From: Sphingobacteriales bacterium 46-32
GTDB lineage: Bacteria > Bacteroidota > Bacteroidia > Chitinophagales > Chitinophagaceae
Reading direction: 5' to 3'
NCBI GenBank assembly: GCA_001898485.1
Contig: MKTY01000020.1
Coordinates: forward strand, 1,385,203 to 1,449,202
Length of the DNA stretch: 64,000 nucleotides
The position numbers and the translations under genes were made by a program. Below, in pieces: positions 35,800-42,972 of this stretch (position 1 is the first letter of the stretch; every line of letters starts with the position of its first letter). Below the pieces are notes generated by a model. The model saw only the letters and a program-made list of their open reading frames with translations, had not been told where the DNA came from and ran no database searches.

Positions 35800-36966
35800 C
35801 TACTGCAAACGGGTGACCTTGGTAAGGTCATGACTGCATAGCAACACACCGGGTTGCCTGCCGGGCTCAAAGCTACCCAATAAATGTTCCATTTGCAAGG
35901 CTTCTGCACCGTTTAATGTGGCCCATCGCAGCAATTCTTCGAGAGGAATACGCGGCTCATATGTACGGATCGTATTTATTTCTGCCAGTATGCTCAACTG
36001 ATGATTTGATGCCAGGCTATCGGTACCGAGTACCATACGGCATCCCTGGCGGTATAACTGCCAGATATCAGGCAGGGTTTTGCTGATATACAGGTTGGCA
36101 AGCGGGCAAAGGCACCACCAGAGATCAGGTGCTTCCGGCTGCGAGCGTGCCCAATCTATATCGGCAGCCGACGTAAAAGTATTGTGAACCAGGATCAGCG
36201 ATTGCCGGTGGTCAAAACGAAGCAGATTGCTCTGCAGGCTGCTATGCCCCGTTGGCTGCAGTTCAGATATATCGAGTCCCATTCCTGCAAAAAGCCCGGG
36301 AAATGCTCCTCCGCCTGTAAGGAAAAGCTCATCTTCATCGGCACATTCCTGGTTGTGCAGGCTTAGTATCCTGTTGTTGAAAAAAGCAACCGTTTTTTCC
36401 CATAGTTTATTGGATACTGAATAGGGCGCATGTGGTGTGATAGAATGACGGCGCAATGCAGGGCTCGTTAATTCTGCAAAACTGCGATACAGCAGGGTGG
36501 CCCGCTGCATACGCTGAGTGGCTACAGCGGCCGACAGACCGCTTACCTCTATAAAATTATGGAAATGCAGGGGGCTTTCTTTTTTTAAAGCGAGGGTATG
36601 ATCTGTATTGCAGATATCACCTACTGCCATCACCCCATTGGTCCGCAGATCATCTGCAGCCTGTATGATGGAGGCATGAATAGATTCCAGTGAATGCTCG
36701 CGCTCCAGCATGACCCGGCGCACAAATTCGGGCAACCCCGTGCCTTCGGGAATCAGCCCTTTCATATGGCTGAGCTCCAGGTGGCAGTGGCAGTTGATAA
36801 AACCCGGAAGCAGCAGTCCTTCCAGCCGCTCTACTCCCTCACCCGCCTCGCTCAGGGGTACTATTGCTTCAACAATCCCTTCTTCTGTAGTGATAAGTGC
36901 CAGGCCGGCGGTATGAAGCCGGCGGCCGTCAAAAAGACCATCGGCACAAAACTTTCGAAAACCCAT
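35800..36966 (-). CDS. Amidohydrolase-family deaminase-like protein
   Basis: This 388-residue metal-dependent hydrolase has the HxH metal motif in GFINCHCHLELSHMKG, a later TPHAPYSVS, HNTFTSAADI and GTDSLASNHQLSILAEI. This is the set found in chlorohydrolase/SAH deaminase and aminodeoxyfutalosine deaminase proteins. The metal ligands look complete. A role in the futalosine route to menaquinone is possible, but I see no other mqn genes, so a purine- or adenosine-like substrate is only an inference. It is the first gene of a three-gene operon with a two-base gap to the di-haem peroxidase, a surprising pairing. Confidence 0.85.
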   Translation of the reverse strand: MGFRKFCADGLFDGRRLHTAGLALITTEEGIVEAIVPLSEAGEGVERLEGLLLPGFINCHCHLELSHMKGLIPEGTGLPEFVRRVMLEREHSLESIHASIIQAADDLRTNGVMAVGDICNTDHTLALKKESPLHFHNFIEVSGLSAAVATQRMQRATLLYRSFAELTSPALRRHSITPHAPYSVSNKLWEKTVAFFNNRILSLHNQECADEDELFLTGGGAFPGLFAGMGLDISELQPTGHSSLQSNLLRFDHRQSLILVHNTFTSAADIDWARSQPEAPDLWWCLCPLANLYISKTLPDIWQLYRQGCRMVLGTDSLASNHQLSILAEINTIRTYEPRIPLEELLRWATLNGAEALQMEHLLGSFEPGRQPGVLLCSHDLTKVTRLQ

Positions 36967-37074
36967 AGCGCAAATTTCGGTATTATTTGTTTGACTGTTG
37001 TTTTCCTTCTATTTTCGGCTGTCCGGTTATAGACATTTATTAATATAATTCTCTTTCAAAACACCTGCTTATCC

Positions 37075-37719
37075 ATGAACATTCAATCGGGGACAATCAG
37101 ATTGTCTACTTTTTTTTTAGTTGTCATATCTCTTTTAAGCTGTTCCGGTTCCAGGGTATACAGCAATAGTCAGTTCAGGAAGTTTTTTCTGGAAGCGCGT
37201 ATTCCCACTGAGAAAGTTTTTATTGTTTTTGAAAACGGCGACACTATCCGGGGAGAACGTTTAAAACTGCAAACAAATCCGATTAATGGAAACATAACAT
37301 GGGTGATGGATGGAGAGAAGATCAGAAATCAGCCAGTCCTTTCTTATCAGGATGACGAAGGGTATAATTCAGGAGATGAACGCCGTCTTTTAAATGGCCC
37401 TTTGGCACAGTTGTATGCCATCGATTACTCGGGTACGATCCGTTATAATACCAGGAAGAAAATGTATCTGGTAGAGGGGCACGCTCCAAATGAAATGCCT
37501 GGACCAGCCCGAAACAACCTGCGCATTCATTATAATGGCCGTAATAAAATGGTTACATATAATGCGTTAATGACTATGATGGAAAAATGTCCGGCTGCAC
37601 TTACAAACCTCGGAAAAGAGTTTGCCAGCACAGTCTGGTTACGCAAACCAAATGATTTGGTATCCAGTTATAAGGAAACATTCAATGCAGTCAAATACTT
37701 TAATGAGCATTGTCAGTAG
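37075..37719 (+). CDS. Lipoprotein of unknown function
   Basis: The 214-residue protein has a lipoprotein signal ending in LLSCSGSRV (Cys23). The mature part includes KVFIVFENGDTIRGERLKL and GYNSGDERRLLNGPLAQL, with no recognised family. It ends 56 bases before prfA. The base composition is AT-richer at the 5' end, which is common for Bacteroidota lipoproteins. Confidence 0.65.
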   Translation: MNIQSGTIRLSTFFLVVISLLSCSGSRVYSNSQFRKFFLEARIPTEKVFIVFENGDTIRGERLKLQTNPINGNITWVMDGEKIRNQPVLSYQDDEGYNSGDERRLLNGPLAQLYAIDYSGTIRYNTRKKMYLVEGHAPNEMPGPARNNLRIHYNGRNKMVTYNALMTMMEKCPAALTNLGKEFASTVWLRKPNDLVSSYKETFNAVKYFNEHCQ

Positions 37720-37748
37720 CCGGCTGATGCCGGGAGGTGCTAAAAGCT

Positions 37749-37756
37749 TAATTTTG
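37749..37756 (+). promoter_or_regulatory. -7 element just upstream of prfA
   Basis: TAATTTTG fits TAnnTTTG and ends 19 bases before the prfA ATG. The leader would be about 15 bases. A clear -33 is not seen. Confidence 0.48.
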
Positions 37757-37775
37757 CTGCCCTGAAGATTTTGTC

Positions 37776-38840
37776 ATGTTAGATAGATTAGAAGCGATCA
37801 ATGCCCGGTTTGAACAACTGGGAGTAGCCCTCACCAATCCCGAGATTGTGGGCAACAATAGGAAATTTGCCGAGACCAGCAAGGAATACCGCAGCCTGGA
37901 GAAGATTGTAGTGGCCTATAAAGCCTATTTGCGCCTCCTCGATGATATTGAATTTTCGCGTGAAGCCCTCAGCGGGGGAGATGAAGAACTGCGTGAGCTG
38001 GCCAAACTGGAAATGCCCCAGCTCGAAGAGCAAAAAACACAGCAGGAAGCGGCCATCCGCCAGCTCCTGATACCCAAAGACCCGCAGGATGATAAGAATG
38101 CCATACTTGAAATAAGAGCTGGTACAGGTGGCGACGAAGCCAGCCTTTTCGCCGGAGACCTGCTGCGTATGTATATGCGGTATTGCGAAAGAAAAGGATG
38201 GAAAACAGCCCTGCTCAGCGAAAATGAAGGTACGGTAGGCGGTTACAAGGAAGTGCAACTGGAAGTGACCGGCGATGATGTGTATGGTACCCTCAAGTTT
38301 GAAAGCGGCGTTCACCGTGTGCAGCGGGTACCGGATACAGAAGCTTCCGGCCGCGTGCATACCTCTGCAGCTACTGTGGCAGTGATGCCCGAAGCCGAGG
38401 AAGTTGATTTTGAACTTAACCCGGCAGATGTGAAGATGGAAACAGCCCGAAGCGGCGGAGCCGGTGGTCAGAATGTAAACAAAGTAGAAACCAAGGTAAT
38501 GCTCACGCATATTCCTACCGGAACCGTAGTGGTGTGCCAGACCGAACGCTCACAGCTGGGCAACCGCGAAAAAGCCATGCAGATGCTGCGTACTAAATTG
38601 TACGAAGAGCAGGTGCGTAAACAGGAAGACGAAATTGCCCGCCACCGCAAAAGCCTGGTAAGCACGGGAGACCGCAGCGCTAAAATCAGGACCTATAACT
38701 ACCCCCAGGGGCGTGTCACCGATCACCGGATCGGGATGACGCTCTATAATCTTCCCAGTGTCATGAATGGCGAAATTGAAGAGCTGATAGATGCCCTCCA
38801 GTTTGCCGAAAACGCCGAGAAACTTACCCGTCAGCAATAA
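37776..38840 (+). CDS. prfA: Peptide chain release factor 1
   Basis: The 354-residue protein recognises UAA and UAG stop codons and triggers release of the peptide. The catalytic GGQ is near residue 230 ([18 protein letters not shown]). The discriminator region [20 protein letters not shown] corresponds to the PxT region of RF1, here PDT. The N-terminal helical domain and the C-terminal RITDHRIG-like segment ([15 protein letters not shown]) are present. The length is normal. It has its own -7 element, and a DUF937-like gene follows 59 bases downstream. Confidence 0.95.
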   Translation: MLDRLEAINARFEQLGVALTNPEIVGNNRKFAETSKEYRSLEKIVVAYKAYLRLLDDIEFSREALSGGDEELRELAKLEMPQLEEQKTQQEAAIRQLLIPKDPQDDKNAILEIRAGTGGDEASLFAGDLLRMYMRYCERKGWKTALLSENEGTVGGYKEVQLEVTGDDVYGTLKFESGVHRVQRVPDTEASGRVHTSAATVAVMPEAEEVDFELNPADVKMETARSGGAGGQNVNKVETKVMLTHIPTGTVVVCQTERSQLGNREKAMQMLRTKLYEEQVRKQEDEIARHRKSLVSTGDRSAKIRTYNYPQGRVTDHRIGMTLYNLPSVMNGEIEELIDALQFAENAEKLTRQQ

Positions 38841-38899
38841 ACAGCAGTTGATTTTGTAGGAAGAAAAGCACTAAATTTCTACCATAAAATCAACCCTTT

Positions 38900-39505
38900 A
38901 TGCTGGAACAAATTGCATCTCTGGTAAAGCAGTACGGACAGGAAGCTGTAGTGAACAATCCTGCAGTCGATAATGAAAACAATTCGGCAGTAATGGCCGA
39001 AGCTACTAAAACGATCACGGCAGGTTTCCAAAACCTCATGGCAGGAGGCGGCCTGCAGGATATTATTTCCATGTTTACCAATAGCGGTTCGGGAGGTCAG
39101 CAAGGTACCGGAGGGGTTAATAACCTGCTTCGTAATCCTGTTGTCACTATGATGATCGGACACCTCATCAGCAAACTCACCACAAAATTCAATATGAGTC
39201 CTGCGGCTGCCAGCCAGCTCAGCAATCAACTCGTGCCATCTGTAATAGAGGATATGGTCACCCGTACTGCCAGCACCGACCCCGAAAACGATGGATTTAA
39301 TCTCAACAGCCTGGTAGGGGCACTGAGTGGCGGACAGGCCGCCGGCAACTTCAACTTCCAGGACCTGATCTCGCAGGTAACAGGCGGAAACGGATCTGCC
39401 GATCTGCAAAACATTATCAGTCAGGTGACCGAAGGTGCCCAACAGTCACGCAGCGATCGAAGCGGAGGAGGAATCGGCGACCTGATAAAAGGTTTGTTTA
39501 ATTAA
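38900..39505 (+). CDS. DUF937-like helical protein
   Basis: The 201-residue protein lacks a signal peptide. It is rich in Gly, Gln, Asn and Ser and consists of short helices such as MLEQIASLVKQYGQEAVVNN, HLISKLTTKFNMSPAAASQL and LQNIISQVTEGAQQS. The ending GGGIGDLIKGLFN is typical of DUF937-type proteins. I cannot name a function. A prfA-DUF937 neighbourhood is one I recall from related genomes. It ends before a 435-base stretch without a credible gene. Confidence 0.6.
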   Translation: MLEQIASLVKQYGQEAVVNNPAVDNENNSAVMAEATKTITAGFQNLMAGGGLQDIISMFTNSGSGGQQGTGGVNNLLRNPVVTMMIGHLISKLTTKFNMSPAAASQLSNQLVPSVIEDMVTRTASTDPENDGFNLNSLVGALSGGQAAGNFNFQDLISQVTGGNGSADLQNIISQVTEGAQQSRSDRSGGGIGDLIKGLFN

Positions 39506-39830
39506 CGCAAACGATTGTATGGGCCGTGTGTCACGCAGACCATGTTCAATTCACGCATTGATTCGTTGTATTCACCGGATAAATCATACCATCCAACCAA
39601 TAGTTGTAGGAATATGGAAAAAAGAATTTAAACTTTGGAATGATTTCTGCATTATAGTAAATGTAGTAATCGACGCAAAAAGTTCTTTGGTACACCGCGA
39701 CAGGGAGTTTAGGTAATTTCACAACGTGGAATAAAATCCACACATCGTAGAAAGAAGCTGAGAATGAGGTGAAAATACCATTATCAACCTTTTAGAATTT
39801 CGTTAACAGCGCGGATAGCACTAATGGCAG
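39506..39830. other. Gene-poor region with no clear feature
   Basis: This stretch has only short, poorly supported open frames on both strands. The one at 39519-39716 starts with an atypical Cys/His-rich segment, and the one at 39546-39743 has no familiar codon pattern. A weak hairpin (GTGGA...TCCAC) occurs at about 39726-39741. I see nothing else that I can support. The next 120 bases hold a candidate small RNA. Confidence 0.5.
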
Positions 39831-39838
39831 TAAATTTG
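39831..39838 (+). promoter_or_regulatory. -7 element of a candidate small RNA
   Basis: TAAATTTG fits TAnnTTTG. It is about 80 bases upstream of a strong rightward terminator and no coding frame fits between, so the start would be near 39842-39845. Confidence 0.42.
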
Positions 39839-39844
39839 CGTTAT

Positions 39845-39950
39845 AGATTACAACAAAGAGAGTTTCTCAATTCATTATAAAAGCAGTCAATTTTCTCATA
39901 AGCAGTTAGTTTTGGTTGCGACCCCTGTTTCTACAGGGGTCTATTTTTTT
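39845..39950 (+). ncRNA. Candidate small non-coding RNA (about 105 nt)
   Basis: The transcript would start after the -7 element at 39831 and end at the terminator at 39920-39950. It contains two imperfect direct repeats (TTTCTCA...AAAAGCAGTCA and TTTTCTCATAAGCAGTTA, about 39866-39908). No start codon with a credible reading frame is present. It lies between a rightward gene and the 3' end of the leftward VanZ gene. No known RNA family (6S, tmRNA, SRP or RNase P) matches by eye. The call is inference. Confidence 0.35.
39920..39950 (+). terminator. Strong rightward intrinsic terminator
   Basis: A 9-bp GC-rich stem (GACCCCTGT at 39920-39928 with 39933-39941) closes a TTCT loop and is followed by TATTTTTTT. 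The hairpin overlaps the 3' end of the leftward VanZ gene, and the T-run is on the plus strand. It therefore must end a rightward transcript with no evident gene. Confidence 0.75.
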
Positions 39951-40321
39951 ATAAACCTACGCCAAGCATATACTGCGCCTATAATAGCGCCTGCTGTATC
40001 TGCAATTATATCTCCTGTATCGAAAGAGCGATTGGGTACCCAGAATTTCTGAACAAATTCCATGGCAATGCCGTATGTGATGGAGCCTATGGTCAGCCAG
40101 ATCAGTGTGCTGACGCGTAGTTGCTTGTTATTGAACTTATAGGCGCTCCAGGTAAGATTGAATTGTAATAAGGAAAACAAACCCACATGTATCCACTTGT
40201 CGAGCCAGATTTTATCGAGCCAGTTGGCTTTAGGAAAAGCCGACCCCGGAAGAGTGAGGAGTATGGTTATAAGGATAAGCCAGGTAAGAACAGGTAAAAA
40301 GTAACGGGCAGGATGCTTCAC
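39941..40321 (-). CDS. VanZ-family membrane protein
   Basis: From GTG 40321 (VKHPARYFLPVLTWLILITI) the protein has about 126 residues. A TTG 22 codons upstream at 40387 would add an unlikely polar segment. It has four membrane helices in the VanZ arrangement: the first ends in LTLPGSAFPKANWLDKIWLDKW, the second in HVGLFSLLQFNLTW, and the last part reads TGDIIADTAGAIIGAVYAW. The conserved D/E-rich loops (DKWIHVG, FDTGDIIADTAGA) are present. The function is not known, though VanZ proteins influence resistance to teicoplanin. In related genomes VanZ is often near gcvH, and here gcvH is about 2 kb away. Confidence 0.85.
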   Translation of the reverse strand: MKHPARYFLPVLTWLILITILLTLPGSAFPKANWLDKIWLDKWIHVGLFSLLQFNLTWSAYKFNNKQLRVSTLIWLTIGSITYGIAMEFVQKFWVPNRSFDTGDIIADTAGAIIGAVYAWRRFIKK

Positions 40322-40387
40322 TTTTTTTTCGCAATAGTAAAGCGATAATTTCAAAAAGTGGTAAGCCGTCCAAAGAAAACTATACAA

Positions 40388-40496
40388 AAAGGAGCCCTGT
40401 ACAGAGCCCCTTTATTAACCAACTATAGAACCAGCGCTATAGTGCGCAGGAATATTTACGTAATAAAGAGAAGATTGGTTTGGGGCGGCACTGTTG
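40388..40496. other. Short intergenic stretch before the repeat block
   Basis: An imperfect hairpin at about 40386-40415 centres on CTGTACAG with flanking GGAGCC/GAGCCCC arms, and it may end a leftward transcript. No other support is visible. Confidence 0.3.
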
Positions 40497-40999
40497 AGGT
40501 AAAGGGTGAAGGGTAAAAGGCCAAAGGTAAAATCCTTTAACCCTCTACCTTTGACCTTTCACCCTTTTGCGGTTTTCCGGACTATCTTTTATTGAGGTAA
40601 AAGGTAGAGGGCAGAAGGTAAAAGAGAGATAAGACGTAAAGCCTTTTACCTTCCACCTTTGACCTTTCACCCTTTTGCGGTTTTCCGGGCTATCTTTTAT
40701 TGAGGTAAAAGGTAGAGGGCAGAAGGTAAAAGAGAGATAAGACGTAAAGCCTTTTACCTTCCACCTTTGACCTTTCACCCTTTTGCAGCTTTCCGGGCTA
40801 TCTTTTATTGAGGTAAAAGGTAGAGGGCAGAAGGCAAAGGAGAGATAAGACGTAGAGCCTTTTACCTTCCACCTTTGACCTTCCACCCTTTTGCGGTTTT
40901 CCGGGCTATCTTTTATTGAGGTAAAAGGTAGAGGGCAGAAGGTAAAAGAGAGATAAGACGTAAAGCCTTTTACCTTCCACCTTTGACCTTTCACCCTTT
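40497..40999. repeat. Dispersed hairpin repeat expanded into four 108-bp tandem units
   Basis: A partial copy (40497-40560) precedes four full 108-bp units at 40561, 40669, 40777 and 40885, ending at 40992. Units 1, 2 and 4 differ by only about one base, and unit 3 has several changes. Each unit holds a purine-rich arm (GGTAAAAGGTAGAGGGCAGA) and a pyrimidine-rich arm that are imperfect reverse complements, separated by AGATAAGACGTA. Because 108 is a multiple of three, one frame of the minus strand stays open across the block. The block ends at the TAA stop codon of the anti-sigma gene (41000-41002). Confidence 0.9.
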
Positions 41000-41785
41000 T
41001 TACAGATTGCCGAGCGTATACATTTTTCCCTGTGGCGTGGGATTGCCACCTTTTTTCTCGAGTGTAATGGCAAAGGCCTGTGCGCCTGTTGCGCTCTTCA
41101 TAGTGAGGAGTAGTTTCTTACGTCCAATGAATACATCGTTGGGGATCATGCCGGCATCTACAGGCTGACCATTGATGAGTGCCCAAAGCTGGTACTGCAT
41201 ATGGCTGGGCGGAGCCGGCAGATTATTTACCATCAGGTACACATCTTTATTAAGACTGTCCCAGTAGACGGTAGCATAGGCGGCAGGGGCTTCGTTGGTA
41301 CCTTTCATGCCGGCCATTTTCACATGCGGATTGGAAGTGAGTACCTCCATATCTTTTTCCATATCTCCCAGCATGTTCATAGCAGAGTCTTTGTCTGAAC
41401 GCAGGCCGGCAATTTCCTGCTGCAGGCGGTTGTTTTTTTGCTGCAGGGTCAGGTTCCACACCAGGCTCACAGCGAGTAACAGAACGGCTACAGCTGCCGC
41501 TATGGCCTGCCAGCTCATTCGCCGGCGTGCGGGGAGTGAGATGACGGGAGTTTCCGCTTGTGGCGCAGCAATAGCGGTCATCAGTTCTTCTTTCAGTAAA
41601 GGCGATACAGGCAACGCATTTTGCATGGCTTCACGTTCCAGGACTTCTTCAAAGGCCTGGCGTGCTGCAAGCACTTCAGGATGACTGGCGCAGGCCTGCT
41701 CAAACTCGCGTTGTTCTTCCGCCGAGGCCAGCCCCATCACATAGCTTTCGACTATGCCACTTGATATGTATTCCTTTATATTCAC
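41000..41785 (-). CDS. Anti-sigma factor (RskA-like)
   Basis: The 261-residue protein has an N-terminal anti-sigma region (IVESYVMGLASAEEQREFEQ), one membrane helix at about 92-112, a short coiled coil and a C-terminal RskA-type periplasmic domain (from about 155: VYWDSLNKDVYLMVNNLPAP and YQLWALINGQPVDAGMI). The domain order matches RskA/anti-sigma-K, which binds its sigma factor in the cytoplasm and is released by proteolysis when the periplasmic domain senses stress. It lies five bases after its sigma factor. Its stop is the first base triplet beyond a tandem repeat block. Confidence 0.9.
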   Translation of the reverse strand: MNIKEYISSGIVESYVMGLASAEEQREFEQACASHPEVLAARQAFEEVLEREAMQNALPVSPLLKEELMTAIAAPQAETPVISLPARRRMSWQAIAAAVAVLLLAVSLVWNLTLQQKNNRLQQEIAGLRSDKDSAMNMLGDMEKDMEVLTSNPHVKMAGMKGTNEAPAAYATVYWDSLNKDVYLMVNNLPAPPSHMQYQLWALINGQPVDAGMIPNDVFIGRKKLLLTMKSATGAQAFAITLEKKGGNPTPQGKMYTLGNL

Positions 41786-41790
41786 TTCTT

Positions 41791-42330
41791 TCAGCTGATC
41801 ATCGTTCTTAATTGTATTAATGCAGTTCTGATCCTGGTCTTAACCGTGCCAAGGGGAATATTAAGTGCCCTGGAAATTTCTTCGTGCGTGTAGCCCTTGA
41901 AATAGGAAAGATCGATCAAAACCCGATGCTCTTCTTTAAGCTTGCTGAGAATACTGCGCAAACCCACATCTACAGTTTGCGGTCTGTCAGCAAATGTTTC
42001 TCCTGCTTCCGTCTCCGGAACCGGCCGGTTTTTTAAAGTATTCTGATAACCCTTTGAGCGGAGTTTGTCAATGGCCGCATTTCGTGCCACATTCATCATC
42101 CAGGTAAACAGGCGGCCTTTTGCCGGATCATATAAATCAATTCTCCGCCAGATATTGATAAACGATTCCTGCAACACATCACGCGCCGTTTCCGGATCGG
42201 ATATGATGGCACTGATCACGCCCATCAATGCACCCGCGTAGTTATCATACAGATAACCAAAAGAGCGGTCATTGCGTTGACGCAATAAGGCAATAAGCTC
42301 CTGTTCACTATATTTTTCGGTAGTGGTCAA
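41791..42330 (-). CDS. ECF-type RNA polymerase sigma factor, SigK-like
   Basis: The 179-residue protein has sigma region 2 (LYDNYAGALMGVISAIISDP, then WMMNVARNAAIDKLRSK) and region 4 (LIDLSYFKGYTHEEISRAL, then GTVKTRIRTALIQL). With the RskA-like gene downstream it forms a standard sigma/anti-sigma operon, with five bases between. This differs from the first sigma gene in the window, which is paired with a barrel protein. The target genes are unknown. Confidence 0.93.
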   Translation of the reverse strand: MTTTEKYSEQELIALLRQRNDRSFGYLYDNYAGALMGVISAIISDPETARDVLQESFINIWRRIDLYDPAKGRLFTWMMNVARNAAIDKLRSKGYQNTLKNRPVPETEAGETFADRPQTVDVGLRSILSKLKEEHRVLIDLSYFKGYTHEEISRALNIPLGTVKTRIRTALIQLRTMIS

Positions 42331-42404
42331 TGAGTTGGTTAATAATACAGCCCATTAGCTATGAGCCATACCTTAACATATACGTTAGAGAGTTAAAACC
42401 GGAT

Positions 42405-42782
42405 TTAGGCAACCACGGCTTCGTAACCGGCAGCATCCAGCAGTCCGTTTACATCATCCGGATTATCAACAGTCATTTTAATCATCCAGCCTTCGCCGTA
42501 AGGGTCATTATTTACCAGCTCAGGTGCGTTGGCAAGTGCGGCATTGAGCTCGGTAACGGTACCGCTCACAGGAAGAAACAGATCAGATACTGTTTTTACC
42601 GCTTCTACCGTTCCAAATACATCACCGGCGGCCAGAGGCTTGCCAATGCTCTCAACTTCTACATAAACAATATCACCCAGCTCGCGCTGAGCAAAATCTG
42701 TAATGCCAATAGTGGCAACATTGCCTTCAATACTGATCCATTCGTGGTCTTTGGTGTAACGGAGATGGGCAGGAAAACTCAT
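42405..42782 (-). CDS. gcvH: Glycine cleavage system H protein
   Basis: From ATG 42782 ([20 protein letters not shown]) the protein has 125 residues; an upstream ATG at 42803 is less likely. It carries the lipoyl site K in [14 protein letters not shown] protein shuttles the methylamine intermediate between P and T proteins in glycine cleavage to CO2, NH3 and methylene-THF. P, T and L genes are not in the window. The C-terminal [18 protein letters not shown] segment is conserved. Confidence 0.95.
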   Translation of the reverse strand: MSFPAHLRYTKDHEWISIEGNVATIGITDFAQRELGDIVYVEVESIGKPLAAGDVFGTVEAVKTVSDLFLPVSGTVTELNAALANAPELVNNDPYGEGWMIKMTVDNPDDVNGLLDAAGYEAVVA

Positions 42783-42936
42783 AATGAACGATTTATAGCG
42801 CAAATATGCGGAAAAGGAAATTACAAATGACCGGTAGCCCGGAAGTTTTTTCGCATTTCGCCGGAAAATAGAGGCCGTTCAGCCCGGTTTTCGAGCCACT
42901 TGTCGGCTAGTGTTTTACACTCCTATGACAGTAAGG

Positions 42937-42944
42937 TATCTTTG
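42937..42944 (+). promoter_or_regulatory. Promoter upstream of the outer-membrane receptor gene
   Basis: TATCTTTG fits TAnnTTTG. A TGTTTTA at 42911-42917 lies about 20 bases before it, which is the expected -33 spacing. The start codon is 28 bases downstream. This is the best complete -33/-7 pair I see. Confidence 0.55.
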
Positions 42945-42972
42945 AGCCCCCAATCAAAAGTGGAAATTGTAT

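Noticed and set aside
39519-39743. Two short open frames on opposite strands
   Set aside because: Neither has a recognisable domain, signal or start context, and the region is AT-rich and gene-poor.
40561-40992. CRISPR-like array
   Set aside because: The units are directly adjacent with no unique spacers, and there are no cas genes.
40545-40994. 149-codon leftward open frame made of 36-residue repeats
   Set aside because: It exists only because the 108-bp non-coding repeat unit is a multiple of three. There is no start context or codon bias, and the arms are inverted repeats.
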